From the NCBI GenBank assembly GCA_913061415.1, contig CAJXUD010000004.1, positions 124,001 to 188,000 of the forward strand: a DNA stretch of 64,000 bases, in the 5' to 3' direction. The notes beneath the pieces were generated by a model. It was not told where the DNA came from. It did not search any database and saw nothing but the letters and a program-made list of their open reading frames with translations. The stretch comes from an uncultured Oleispira sp. (GTDB lineage Bacteria; Pseudomonadota; Gammaproteobacteria; Pseudomonadales; Oceanobacteraceae). The position numbers and the translations under genes are program-made. Of this stretch, positions 36,484 to 44,204 are shown piece by piece (the first letter of the stretch is position 1; each line of letters starts with the position of its first letter).

Positions 36484-36699
36484 ATGCCAGCTGTAAAACT
36501 TAAAGAAAACGAGCCATTTGATGTTGCTCTACGTCGTTTCAAACGTTCTTGCGAAAAAGCAGGCGTTTTGTCAGAAGTTCGTCGTCGTGAACATTACGAA
36601 AAGCCAACTTCAGTACGTAAGCGTAAAGCTGCTGCTGCTGTAAAGCGTCACGCGAAGAAAGTTCAGCGTGAAAACAAAAAAATGGTTCGTTTGTACTAA
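36484..36699 (+). CDS. rpsU: 30S ribosomal protein bS21
   Basis: 71-aa, strongly basic small-subunit protein: [20 protein letters not shown], then [20 protein letters not shown]. It is the first gene of the macromolecular-synthesis run rpsU-(yqeY)-dnaG-rpoD, which ties translation, replication priming and transcription. TAGGTGATTTTGG gives a ribosome site close to the ATG. Confidence 0.98.
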   Translation: MPAVKLKENEPFDVALRRFKRSCEKAGVLSEVRRREHYEKPTSVRKRKAAAAVKRHAKKVQRENKKMVRLY

Positions 36700-36757
36700 T
36701 CAAACACCATTTCTAGCTGCTTTTTAGCTAAATACCGTCGATCAAAAGAAAGATTTT

Positions 36758-37204
36758 ATGAGTGCTATCGTTGCAAGTATAAAAAGTTCTATTAAAGACG
36801 CTATGCGTGCCAAGGACAAACCTCGTTTGTCCGCGTTACGTCTAGCCTCTGCAGAATTTAAGCGTGTTGAAGTAGATGAACGTATTGACGTTGATGATGA
36901 ACGTGCCTTAGTCATTTTAGATAAAATGGTTAAGCAACGTCAGAACTCAATCGAACAGTATGAGCAAGCTGATCGTCACGATCTTGCCGATACAGAAAAG
37001 TTTGAAATTTCTATCATTTCTGAGTTTCTACCCGAAGCACTGAGTGAAGATGAACTGGCCAAAATAGTGGCTGACGCTGTTACCCAAACCGGTGCTGCAA
37101 GCATGCAGGATATGGGTAAGTTAATGGGCGTCCTCAAACCACAAGTACAAGGCCGCGCCGATATGGCGCAAGTCAGCCAACTGGTTAAAGCGGCACTGGG
37201 TTAA
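36758..37204 (+). CDS. yqeY: GatB/YqeY domain protein
   Basis: A 148-aa protein of the YqeY family, homologous to the C-terminal tRNA-binding region of GatB. Motifs include KDAMRAKDKPRLSALRLASA, QRQNSIEQYEQADRHDLAD and MGKLMGVLKPQVQGRADMAQ. Role is unproven; a tRNA-related function is suggested by homology. It sits between rpsU and dnaG, the usual place in pseudomonads and relatives, and is followed by a terminator. Confidence 0.94.
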   Translation: MSAIVASIKSSIKDAMRAKDKPRLSALRLASAEFKRVEVDERIDVDDERALVILDKMVKQRQNSIEQYEQADRHDLADTEKFEISIISEFLPEALSEDELAKIVADAVTQTGAASMQDMGKLMGVLKPQVQGRADMAQVSQLVKAALG

Positions 37205-37260
37205 CCCCCACGCTACCTGTTAAATGGCCGGCTAATCGACACACAATCTTTTGATTGCAT

Positions 37261-37289
37261 AAAAAGGCAGCTTCGGCTGCCTTTTTAGT
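37261..37289 (+). terminator. Rho-independent terminator after yqeY
   Basis: An 11-bp stem (AAAAAGGCAGC/GCTGCCTTTTT) with a TTCG tetraloop; the T-rich right arm forms the U-run. It would separate rpsU-yqeY from dnaG and lower dnaG expression. Confidence 0.9.
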
Positions 37290-37348
37290 TTCTGTTTCAC
37301 CGTATTTCAGTCTCTTCAATCATATTGTTAATAGTGTAATATAGCCAA

Positions 37349-39337
37349 ATGGCCGGACGCATACCCCAAAACTTCATCGATGATCTAATCAGTCGCCTCG
37401 ACATAATCGATGTGGTGAGTGCGCGTACTCGTCTAAAAAAAGCCGGCAAAAACTACTCCGCTTGCTGCCCTTTTCATAATGAAAAAACCCCGTCATTTAC
37501 CGTAAGCCCCGACAAACAGTTTTATTACTGCTTCGGCTGTGGCGCAACGGGTAGCGCGGTTAAATTTGTTATGGAGTTTGATGGTTTAGAGTTTCCCGAT
37601 GCGGTAGAAAAACTCGCGGGCGATCTAAATATAGAAGTCCCTCGCGAAGGTTCAGACCAACAGAATAGAGAACCCCAGCACAGAGAGCTGTTTGCCCTCA
37701 CTCAAAAGGCAGCTGAGTTTTTTGAACTGCAACTGCGCACCAGTAGCGACAGAGACAAAGCAGTCAGCTACTTAAAAGATCGTGGTTTATCGGGTAAAGC
37801 CGCTAAGTTCTTCTCCATCGGCTACGCACCTCCAGGCTGGGATAATTTGCAGAATGCCCTAGCACCCGGCGAGAAAAACGACAGCACCAACAATAAGACC
37901 ATCAAACAATTGATTAGCTGCGGCATGACCATCGAAAAAGAAGACGGCCGCACCTATGATCGCTTTCGTGATCGAGTCATGTTTCCGATTCGCAACGTAA
38001 AAGGCCAAGTCATCGCCTTTGGTGGTCGAGTATTAGGGGATGAAAAACCTAAATATCTCAACTCTCCAGAAACCCCAATTTTTCATAAGGGCCAAGAGCT
38101 TTACGGCCTTTATGAAGCGCGTAAAATCCGTCAAAAACTAACGCGCATGATTATTGTTGAAGGCTACATGGACGTAGTCGCTCTTGCGGAATACGGCATT
38201 CATTACGCCGTTGCGACACTAGGCACCGCGACCAGCGAGCACCACATTCGTCGCTTATTTAAAGTCGTGCCTGAAATTATTTTCTGCTTTGATGGTGATA
38301 ACGCCGGTCGTAAAGCGGCACAGCGCGCAATGGAAACCGTCATTCCAGCACTGCAAGATGGTTTACAAGCTCGCTTTCTATTTTTACCCGATGGCGAAGA
38401 CCCCGATACCATCGTGCGCAAAGAAGGCAAAGAAGCGTTTGAGAAACGCCTAGATAATTCAAAACATTTACCTGAATTTGTCTTCGATAGTGTTAAAGAA
38501 CAAGTCGACTTCGATACTCTTGATGGCAAAGCGCGCTTTGGTCAACTTGCGGCGCCCCTCATATCGCGTCTACCAACCGGCATGCTGAAAGAATTAATGC
38601 AGCAGCAATTAGCGCAAGAAACAGGAATCAAGCAAGAAATACTGGCTAAGCTATTACCCGCTGAAACTGAAAAACCGAACCTACACAGAGGCTCGCAAAA
38701 TAGAGAAGACCCGCAACCCGAGAAGCCGTTACGAGAAGGCCAAAAAAGCGGCAATCCGCACCAGCCCTCCAGCCAAGTAGCCGACATTCATTACGATGGC
38801 CCCGCATACGAACATGAAGAAGAACATGAGTATGACGTCGGTGATTTTATCGATACGGACACAGCATCACCCAACCAGTCCGTCACATCGACACACCACA
38901 AAGAAAACAAGCAACTCACAAACATGACCGAAAAAGCGTTGACGCTGCTGGTCAAGTTCCCTGAAAGCGCACAACATATTGAGCTGCCGAAAGATTTTGA
39001 GCCAGAAGATGAGAACGAGCGCTTATTGTGCGAAACGCTAAAAAAATTAAAAGCCAACCCACAAAAAAGCAGCATTGGATTATTAATATTGTGGACTGGC
39101 AGCCCCTATACTGAATACTTAAAATCCATTGCGAATAAGAAGCTCGAAAACGCTATTGATGACGACGCTAGCCATTACATCCAAGGCACTCTGCAAAATC
39201 TTCAACACAGAGCCTTACGCCGCGAGTGGCAAACATTACAAAATAAAGTAGCCTCTAAATCGGCTAGCACGTTAACCAGCGAAGAAAAGGTACGCTATTT
39301 AGCACTACCAAAACAGCTGAAGAAGCATAAAAAGTAA
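37349..39337 (+). CDS. dnaG: DNA primase
   Basis: Makes RNA primers at the replication fork. The N-terminal CHC2 zinc domain has CCPFHNEKTPSFTV and YYCFGCG; the RNA polymerase core has GRVLGDEKPKYLNSPETPIF; the TOPRIM domain has EGYMDVVAL with the acidic metal residues and FDGDNAG. A low-complexity linker (about 445-530) precedes the DnaB-interacting C-terminal domain. It is 662 aa, somewhat longer than E. coli DnaG because of that linker. Confidence 0.97.
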   Translation: MAGRIPQNFIDDLISRLDIIDVVSARTRLKKAGKNYSACCPFHNEKTPSFTVSPDKQFYYCFGCGATGSAVKFVMEFDGLEFPDAVEKLAGDLNIEVPREGSDQQNREPQHRELFALTQKAAEFFELQLRTSSDRDKAVSYLKDRGLSGKAAKFFSIGYAPPGWDNLQNALAPGEKNDSTNNKTIKQLISCGMTIEKEDGRTYDRFRDRVMFPIRNVKGQVIAFGGRVLGDEKPKYLNSPETPIFHKGQELYGLYEARKIRQKLTRMIIVEGYMDVVALAEYGIHYAVATLGTATSEHHIRRLFKVVPEIIFCFDGDNAGRKAAQRAMETVIPALQDGLQARFLFLPDGEDPDTIVRKEGKEAFEKRLDNSKHLPEFVFDSVKEQVDFDTLDGKARFGQLAAPLISRLPTGMLKELMQQQLAQETGIKQEILAKLLPAETEKPNLHRGSQNREDPQPEKPLREGQKSGNPHQPSSQVADIHYDGPAYEHEEEHEYDVGDFIDTDTASPNQSVTSTHHKENKQLTNMTEKALTLLVKFPESAQHIELPKDFEPEDENERLLCETLKKLKANPQKSSIGLLILWTGSPYTEYLKSIANKKLENAIDDDASHYIQGTLQNLQHRALRREWQTLQNKVASKSASTLTSEEKVRYLALPKQLKKHKK

Positions 39338-39505
39338 ACAACCCTTGAATTATTTTAATTCATCCCCAAATTAACTACATAAATTTTTATCAATTCGTAC
39401 TCAAGCCCGCTCTTTGCCTAGCGCAATGAGTGGTTAGCGTTTATACTTTCGGGTTTATTGCCTAGCCACAGAGCAGACGACTGCGACGACTACAACAGGG
39501 CCTAT

Positions 39506-41341
39506 ATGTCAGCGAATAAACAACAATCGCGTTTGAAAGACCTCATCGCCAAGGGTAAAGAACAGGGTTACCTGACTCATGCCCAGGTAAACGACCACTT
39601 ACCCGATGACATCGCGAATCCAGATCAAGTAGAAGACATCATCCGTATGATCAACGATATCGGTATTCCGGTATCTGAAGTCGCACCTGATGCTGATGCT
39701 ATGTTCGTGGCCGGTAACGATACAGATAATGACGCAGCTGAAGAAGCCGCAGCTGCTCTAGCGGCTGTTGATAGTGACGTAGGTCGTACGACTGACCCAG
39801 TGCGTATGTATATGCGCGAAATGGGTACGGTTGAACTACTAACCCGTGAAGGCGAAATTGTAATCGCTAAGCGCATTGAAGAAGGCATCCGTGAAGTGAT
39901 GTCTGCTCTTGCGTATTATCCAGGTACTGTTGAAACCGTTCTAACAGCGTTCGAAGCGGCTGAAGATGACGTCAATCGTATTGGTGATGTATTCAACGGT
40001 TTTATCGACCCGTCCGACGAGATTCCTACGCCTCCTCCTCAGACACAGCCAAAACCTGTGAAAGATGAGAATGCCGAAAGCGATGATTCTGACGATTCAA
40101 CGGATGACGAAGACGAAGAAGAAAGCGGCGGACTAGACGTTGAAATGGTTCAAGGCCGTTTCAAAGAAGTTCGAGTCGCTTACGATGCTCTAGAAGTTAT
40201 TCTTGCTAAGCATGGCCGTGCAAGCAAAGAAGCCGAAGTTGCCTTCGATGAATTAGCCGAAGTATTTGCACCAATCAAATTAACACCTCGTTACTTTGAA
40301 GCATTGGTTAACAATACTCGTGAATCACAAGAAGCTATTCGTACGCAAGAACGTGCCATCATGGTTTTACTTACTCGCAAGTGCCGTATGGACCGTAAAG
40401 AATTTATTAAATCGTATCAGGGTAACGAAACTAACCCAGATTGGGTTGACGATTTAATCGCTGCTGATAAGCCATATTCTGAAAAAGTTGCTGTTTTTAA
40501 ATTTGACATTCAGCGCGCTCAGAAAAAGATCAAAACAATTGAAGGCAATGTGAGTCTATCCATTCCTGAAATTAAAGAAGTTAACCGTAAAGTATCCATC
40601 GGTGAAGCTCGCGCACGTCGTGCTAAGAAAGAAATGGTTGAAGCTAACCTACGTCTTGTTATCTCGATTGCGAAAAAGTATACCAACCGTGGCTTACAGT
40701 TCTTGGATTTGATTCAAGAAGGTAACATCGGCTTGATGAAAGCCGTAGATAAGTTCGAATACCGTCGTGGTTATAAGTTCTCGACTTACGCTACATGGTG
40801 GATTCGTCAGGCGATTACGCGTTCTATTGCTGACCAAGCACGTACCATTCGTATTCCTGTGCACATGATTGAAACGATCAATAAATTGAACCGTATCTCT
40901 CGTCAAATGCTACAAGAAATGGGCCGTGAAGCAACGCCAGAAGAATTGGCTGAGCGTATGGAAATGCCAGAAGATAAAGTTCGTAAGGTACTTAAAATTG
41001 CCAAAGAACCTATCTCGATGGAAACGCCAATCGGTGATGACGAAGATTCGCACCTAGGTGACTTCATTGAAGATACCATGTCTGAATCGCCAATCGATAC
41101 AGCCACTACTGGCGGCTTAATCGATGCAACACGCGACGTACTGTCCGGCTTAACCGCTCGTGAATCAAAAGTACTTCGTATGCGTTTCGGTATCGATATG
41201 AACACAGACCATACTTTGGAAGAAGTAGGTAAGCAGTTCGACGTTACTCGTGAGCGTATTCGTCAGATTGAAGCGAAAGCGTTACGTAAATTACGTCACC
41301 CTACTCGCTCTGATCACCTACGTAGCTTCTTAGACGAATAG
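39506..41341 (+). CDS. rpoD: RNA polymerase sigma factor RpoD (sigma-70)
   Basis: Primary sigma factor, 611 aa from ATG 39506. Regions visible: 1.1 ([20 protein letters not shown]), 1.2 ([20 protein letters not shown]), an acidic spacer (about 175-215), 2.x with [20 protein letters not shown] and [14 protein letters not shown], 3, and 4.2 with [20 protein letters not shown]. Length equals E. coli RpoD. A longer frame from 39458 adds a non-conserved 16-residue leader without a ribosome site. It is followed by a strong terminator and a tRNA gene. Confidence 0.98.
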   Translation: MSANKQQSRLKDLIAKGKEQGYLTHAQVNDHLPDDIANPDQVEDIIRMINDIGIPVSEVAPDADAMFVAGNDTDNDAAEEAAAALAAVDSDVGRTTDPVRMYMREMGTVELLTREGEIVIAKRIEEGIREVMSALAYYPGTVETVLTAFEAAEDDVNRIGDVFNGFIDPSDEIPTPPPQTQPKPVKDENAESDDSDDSTDDEDEEESGGLDVEMVQGRFKEVRVAYDALEVILAKHGRASKEAEVAFDELAEVFAPIKLTPRYFEALVNNTRESQEAIRTQERAIMVLLTRKCRMDRKEFIKSYQGNETNPDWVDDLIAADKPYSEKVAVFKFDIQRAQKKIKTIEGNVSLSIPEIKEVNRKVSIGEARARRAKKEMVEANLRLVISIAKKYTNRGLQFLDLIQEGNIGLMKAVDKFEYRRGYKFSTYATWWIRQAITRSIADQARTIRIPVHMIETINKLNRISRQMLQEMGREATPEELAERMEMPEDKVRKVLKIAKEPISMETPIGDDEDSHLGDFIEDTMSESPIDTATTGGLIDATRDVLSGLTARESKVLRMRFGIDMNTDHTLEEVGKQFDVTRERIRQIEAKALRKLRHPTRSDHLRSFLDE

Positions 41342-41400
41342 TCTGTAAGAATTTATTAACAGGTGAGTAAATTTCAAACAGTTTAAATTGTTTGAATTTT

Positions 41401-41439
41401 AAACAAGAAAACCCGGCCTTTGCCGGGTTTTCTTGTTTT
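41401..41439 (+). terminator. Strong rho-independent terminator after rpoD
   Basis: Long stem: AAACAAGAAAACCCGGC pairing with GCCGGGTTTTCTTGTTT, with a very small loop and T-rich 3' arm. It can work on both strands. Confidence 0.95.
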
Positions 41440-41516
41440 GGCGACCGTTTTTATGATTTAAATAAGATGTTTTTCTTTTTTAAATCAAAGGGGTGGCGCT
41501 CTTTGTAAAGCATGGT

Positions 41517-41522
41517 TATAAT
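41517..41522 (+). promoter_or_regulatory. Probable -10 box of the tRNA gene
   Basis: Consensus TATAAT, 26 bases before the tRNA 5' end, with TG two bases upstream of the box. The -35 region is poor, so this is a partial promoter call. Confidence 0.5.
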
Positions 41523-41547
41523 CGTTTGCGTTATCTAGCGATAACAA

Positions 41548-41624
41548 GGGCCCGTAGCTCAGCTGGTTAGAGCATCCGACTCATAATCGGCAGGTCCCCC
41601 GTTCAAGTCGGGGCGGGCCCACCA
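41548..41624 (+). tRNA. tRNA with CAT anticodon, Met or Ile2
   Basis: 77-nt cloverleaf with encoded CCA. Acceptor GGGCCCG/CGGGCCC, D arm GCTCAGCTGGTTAGAGC, anticodon stem CCGAC/ATCGG around loop with CAT, T arm CCCCG-TTCAAGT-CGGGG, discriminator A. CAT may mean elongator Met, or Ile2 in which TilS turns the C into lysidine. The acceptor has C4-G69 and C5-G68, which are TilS recognition features in E. coli tRNA-Ile2; E. coli tRNA-Met has U4-A69 and A5-U68. That leans toward Ile2. It lacks the initiator-specific features. Confidence 0.95.
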
Positions 41625-41665
41625 TTTTTATCTACCCCTAGTGATACCCAATTAAATTATAAAAT

Positions 41666-42121
41666 CTACCGACCCCCTCCACGCTTCATAATCAATTTCG
41701 ATAACTGTCTTCTCTCTTGCGGTGATAAGTACTCAGCGACATCGGCCATTAGCCCCATGCGTTTATCCATCTGCGACTGATGCAGTTGATTAATACGCTG
41801 AACTGCTTGCTGATACGCTTCTCGATCAAAAGGCTCCTGTCCAAATACCTGTAGAATATTTTTTCGCGCGTGCTTCATATCGTCTTTATCAGTACGCCTT
41901 AATGCTTTAAGTTCTACCAGTCTTTGTCTGAATTGTGTGCGCTTATCCTCTGGAATTACCGCTAGAATATTATTTAAACGCTGCTCCATTTGTTCAGACT
42001 TATGCCCATGGCCCAAATGGTGTTTAGAAAATCCCCCCGTAATCCCCCCTAGAATAATCCCCACCAGCATAACGTTTAAAAACACAGACAATGATATAAA
42101 TACTTTCATTTTTTTATTCAT
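41666..42121 (-). CDS. Periplasmic heavy-metal sensor/resistance family protein (Spy/CnrX-like)
   Basis: A 151-aa protein with one N-terminal membrane segment (VFISLSVFLNVMLVGIILGG) and a helical periplasmic domain. The mature part is rich in His and charged residues (HHLGHGHKSEQMEQRL) and has the LxPQERRQL-type motif LSPQERRQLSKL of the Spy/CpxP/CnrX group. Such proteins either bind metals and signal to an anti-sigma factor or act as periplasmic chaperones. It overlaps the upstream gene by 8 bases and is last in the EF-hand/sigma operon, so a sensor role is a fair inference. Confidence 0.78.
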   Translation of the reverse strand: MNKKMKVFISLSVFLNVMLVGIILGGITGGFSKHHLGHGHKSEQMEQRLNNILAVIPEDKRTQFRQRLVELKALRRTDKDDMKHARKNILQVFGQEPFDREAYQQAVQRINQLHQSQMDKRMGLMADVAEYLSPQERRQLSKLIMKRGGGR

Positions 42122-42470
42122 AATAATTCACTTCAGCAAGAAACAAGCTGCTTAAATCTTCTTCAATAGTGGTCACTGTCAGACTTTCTTCTAGATTAAG
42201 ACTGATCCCTGCTACATCAGAGTTCTGCCACCCTACCAGCACCCCTAGCAACATACTGCACGCTAAAGCATAAGCAGGTTTAGGAATCATAAAGCTGTTC
42301 AGAATCTGCTTAAATAGGCTGACAGCATTACCATTTTCATTCTCAGAATAACCATGCATATTTTTATCAGCGCTTAATATAATACGCTGCGCTAAATTAT
42401 TATTCACAGGAATGGGCGCTGCACGTTTTAATAACTCATTGAGCTGCTCATCAGTTGTTTGCATGATCAT
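42114..42470 (-). CDS. Probable membrane-bound anti-sigma factor
   Basis: A 118-aa protein overlapping the sigma gene by 20 bases, the usual coupling for sigma/anti-sigma pairs. It has a short cytoplasmic N-terminal helix region (TTDEQLNELLKRAAPIPVNN), one membrane segment (about 70-84, AYALACSMLLGVLVGW) and a small periplasmic tail. No zinc-binding HxxxCxxC motif is present. It is called by position and topology, since the sequence itself is not a strong family match to my eye. Confidence 0.65.
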   Translation of the reverse strand: MIMQTTDEQLNELLKRAAPIPVNNNLAQRIILSADKNMHGYSENENGNAVSLFKQILNSFMIPKPAYALACSMLLGVLVGWQNSDVAGISLNLEESLTVTTIEEDLSSLFLAEVNYYE

Positions 42471-43014
42471 TTTCCTCAGAGAGATTGAAGTATTCTTTTA
42501 AGGCTGTTTTTGCTCGCATAATCAAAGACTGTAATGCTTTTAATCGAATGTCCATAATGACTGCCGCTTCTTTATTACTTAATCCTTCATAAAAACACAG
42601 GTTAAGTGCGGTACGTTGTCTTTCGGGTAATTGCTTAAGCGCGGCTTCGATATCAGAAAGTTGAGATGATGAGTGATCATCTTCTATTACTTGATCATGA
42701 TCGTCATCATTGAATGAATATTCTTGCGAGGATTTTTTCTTATTTAAATCATGGCACGCATTAACGATAAGCCGATAAAACCAGGTAGTAAACTTACTGC
42801 CTCGCTTCGGCTTCCATAATGTTGGCTTGTGCCATAGTTTTAAAAACGATTCTTGAACAATGTCTTCAGCATCAGACTGATTAAAAAGCGTGCGATAAGA
42901 CAAGGCATAAAAACGATCACTGTGCCGTAAGACCAGTTCTGAAAATGCATCGTGACTATGCGCTTGTATTAATACCATAAGCTCCTCATCTGTCTGCTGC
43001 TGTAGACTTTTCAT
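42451..43014 (-). CDS. ECF-family RNA polymerase sigma factor
   Basis: A 187-aa sigma factor with only regions 2 and 4. Region 2: DAFSELVLRHSDRFYALSYR, then NQSDAEDIVQESFLKLWHKP; region 2.4 KFTTWFYRLIVNACHDLNKK. Region 4: LPERQRTALNLCFYEGLSNK, then EAAVIMDIRLKALQSLIMRA. A charged linker (about 95-125) separates them. It is probably held by the downstream membrane protein and released by a periplasmic signal. It is in a minus-strand operon after an EF-hand protein gene. The regulon is unknown; autoregulation is likely for this class. Confidence 0.9.
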   Translation of the reverse strand: MKSLQQQTDEELMVLIQAHSHDAFSELVLRHSDRFYALSYRTLFNQSDAEDIVQESFLKLWHKPTLWKPKRGSKFTTWFYRLIVNACHDLNKKKSSQEYSFNDDDHDQVIEDDHSSSQLSDIEAALKQLPERQRTALNLCFYEGLSNKEAAVIMDIRLKALQSLIMRAKTALKEYFNLSEENDHANN

Positions 43015-43100
43015 TAATTACCTGTCTGGAAATAGCGGTCTCGAATCACCTGTCTCAAACTGTCTAGCTCAAAATAAAATCCCCGCACGCGGAAGCCAAG

Positions 43101-43481
43101 CTATTCGTCATCCGTATCCGCTTTACGATTTTTACGTTTTTCTTTGAAAGCCGCTTTCTCTTCATCAGATACTTCACCATCGTTATTGGTATCCATTTTC
43201 ATGAAGCGCTTCTTTTTACCTTTATGCTGAGCTTTCATTTCATCTTTACTAATAAAGCCATCACCATCGGCATCGACTTTAGTAAAGTGATTTTCATTAT
43301 ACTGTAGCATTTCTTCTTTCGATAACTTGCCATCTTCATTCGTATCAATCATGGTGAAGTGCTTAGCACCATGCTTTTTGTGGCCGCCTTTCTTATGTCC
43401 CTTTTCATCGCACTCTGCATAAGCCGCTGCCGATAAAACAGATGATGCTAAAAATAGTGCTGCAAGTGTATGCTTTTTCAT
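43101..43481 (-). CDS. Exported EF-hand calcium-binding protein
   Basis: A 126-aa secreted protein with signal peptide to about Ala22. It has a His/Lys-rich segment (GHKKGGHKKHGAKH) and three complete 12-residue EF-hand loops at 46-57 (DTNEDGKLSKEE), 70-81 (DADGDGFISKDE) and 97-108 (DTNNDGEVSDEE). A fourth is cut off at the C-terminus (ADTDDE). It probably binds calcium in the periplasm, and the His-rich part may bind transition metals. It is 86 bases upstream of the ECF sigma gene and the first gene of that unit. Confidence 0.88.
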   Translation of the reverse strand: MKKHTLAALFLASSVLSAAAYAECDEKGHKKGGHKKHGAKHFTMIDTNEDGKLSKEEMLQYNENHFTKVDADGDGFISKDEMKAQHKGKKKRFMKMDTNNDGEVSDEEKAAFKEKRKNRKADTDDE

Positions 43482-43493
43482 TATGAATACCTG

Positions 43494-43522
43494 TCTATAA
43501 AATTCGTATTTTAAATACTCAA
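43494..43522 (-). promoter_or_regulatory. Candidate promoter of the EF-hand/ECF operon
   Basis: On the minus strand: -35 TTGAGT (43517-43522), 17-bp spacer, -10 TATAGA (43494-43499), just upstream of the EF-hand gene start at 43481. It overlaps a long dyad (43502-43549). Confidence 0.5.
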
Positions 43523-43549
43523 TTGAAGTATTTAATACGTTATACGAAT
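43502..43549. promoter_or_regulatory. Long dyad symmetry at the EF-hand/ECF operon promoter
   Basis: Outer arms ATTCGTAT and ATACGAAT, inner arms TTAAATACTCAA and TTGAAGTATTTAA, centred on AATT. The position covering the -35 region suggests an operator for a dimeric regulator. The protein is unknown. Confidence 0.5.
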
Positions 43550-43657
43550 GAGAAAAGAAAAGTCTTCGCGAAAAGAAAAAATAATTATATTTTTTAAATT
43601 AATGATATTACAGGACCAATAAAGGCCGCAGAGAGAGCGAAGATCTCAGGAATAGAC

Positions 43658-43783
43658 ATGCCAGAAAGAAGCCCTTCATCTAAACAACAGAGTGCTTCTA
43701 GAGAAATGTTCAAGAAGATAATTCATACAGGCAGGAGTGTAATAATTTACGATCACCTGCCCATTGGTATCAATGAGTATTAA
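43658..43783 (+). CDS. Possible 41-aa small protein
   Basis: ATG 43658 is preceded by CAGGAATAGAC, a reasonable ribosome site. The protein begins MPERSPSSKQQSASRE and ends IIYDHLPIGINEY; it is basic with no membrane segment. The 3' end overlaps the convergent TIGR02647 gene by 4 bases. It is the only candidate in the roughly 300-base gap between that gene and the EF-hand operon. It may be chance. Confidence 0.25.
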   Translation: MPERSPSSKQQSASREMFKKIIHTGRSVIIYDHLPIGINEY

Positions 43784-44025
43784 TTGGTCAGTTTAACTTC
43801 AAGCGCTGAAATAAGCGCATGGGCTTTCTCGGCCGTTTCAACGCCTCGGTCCGTTAGATAACCACCGTCAATTTGTGTGATCATTCCTTTACTGTGTAAA
43901 CGCTCTGCGGCTTCAACCAGTGAAATTTCCGCATCATGGTGAACTTTAATGCCTTCTTGCATTGAACGCAGGTTAAATTTTACTAACAAATTTAATTCAT
44001 CTACAACGTTGTTATGGTATGGCAT
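43780..44025 (-). CDS. TIGR02647 family small protein
   Basis: An 81-aa protein matching the TIGR02647 group of small conserved gammaproteobacterial proteins: VVDELNLLVKFNLRSMQEGI, HDAEISLVEAAERLHSKGM and the ending YLTDRGVETAEKAHAL. The pattern resembles a winged-helix fold, as in MarR-like or DNA-binding mini-proteins, but no function has been shown. It is monocistronic, with a terminator-like hairpin upstream belonging to the next gene. Confidence 0.82.
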   Translation of the reverse strand: MPYHNNVVDELNLLVKFNLRSMQEGIKVHHDAEISLVEAAERLHSKGMITQIDGGYLTDRGVETAEKAHALISALEVKLTN

Positions 44026-44094
44026 ATTGCTTTCCTATAAGCATTTATTGTTTATCCAGATTACTCCTGCAGTTGCGTGTGTCAAGACACAAAA

Positions 44095-44123
44095 AAGGCC
44101 CAATTATCAATTAATTGGGCCTT
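44095..44123 (-). terminator. Rho-independent terminator of the phospholipase gene
   Basis: Stem GGCCCAATTA/TAATTGGGCC; read on the minus strand it ends in CCTTTTTT. It lies about 85 bases past the stop of the minus-strand phospholipase gene. Confidence 0.9.
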
Positions 44124-44204
44124 CTCGTTAATATGGCTACTTAGGTCAAGATTATCCTAATGCGAGTTTCCAGGCCGTTACTCGAATAAACATCCGCATC
44201 AAGC

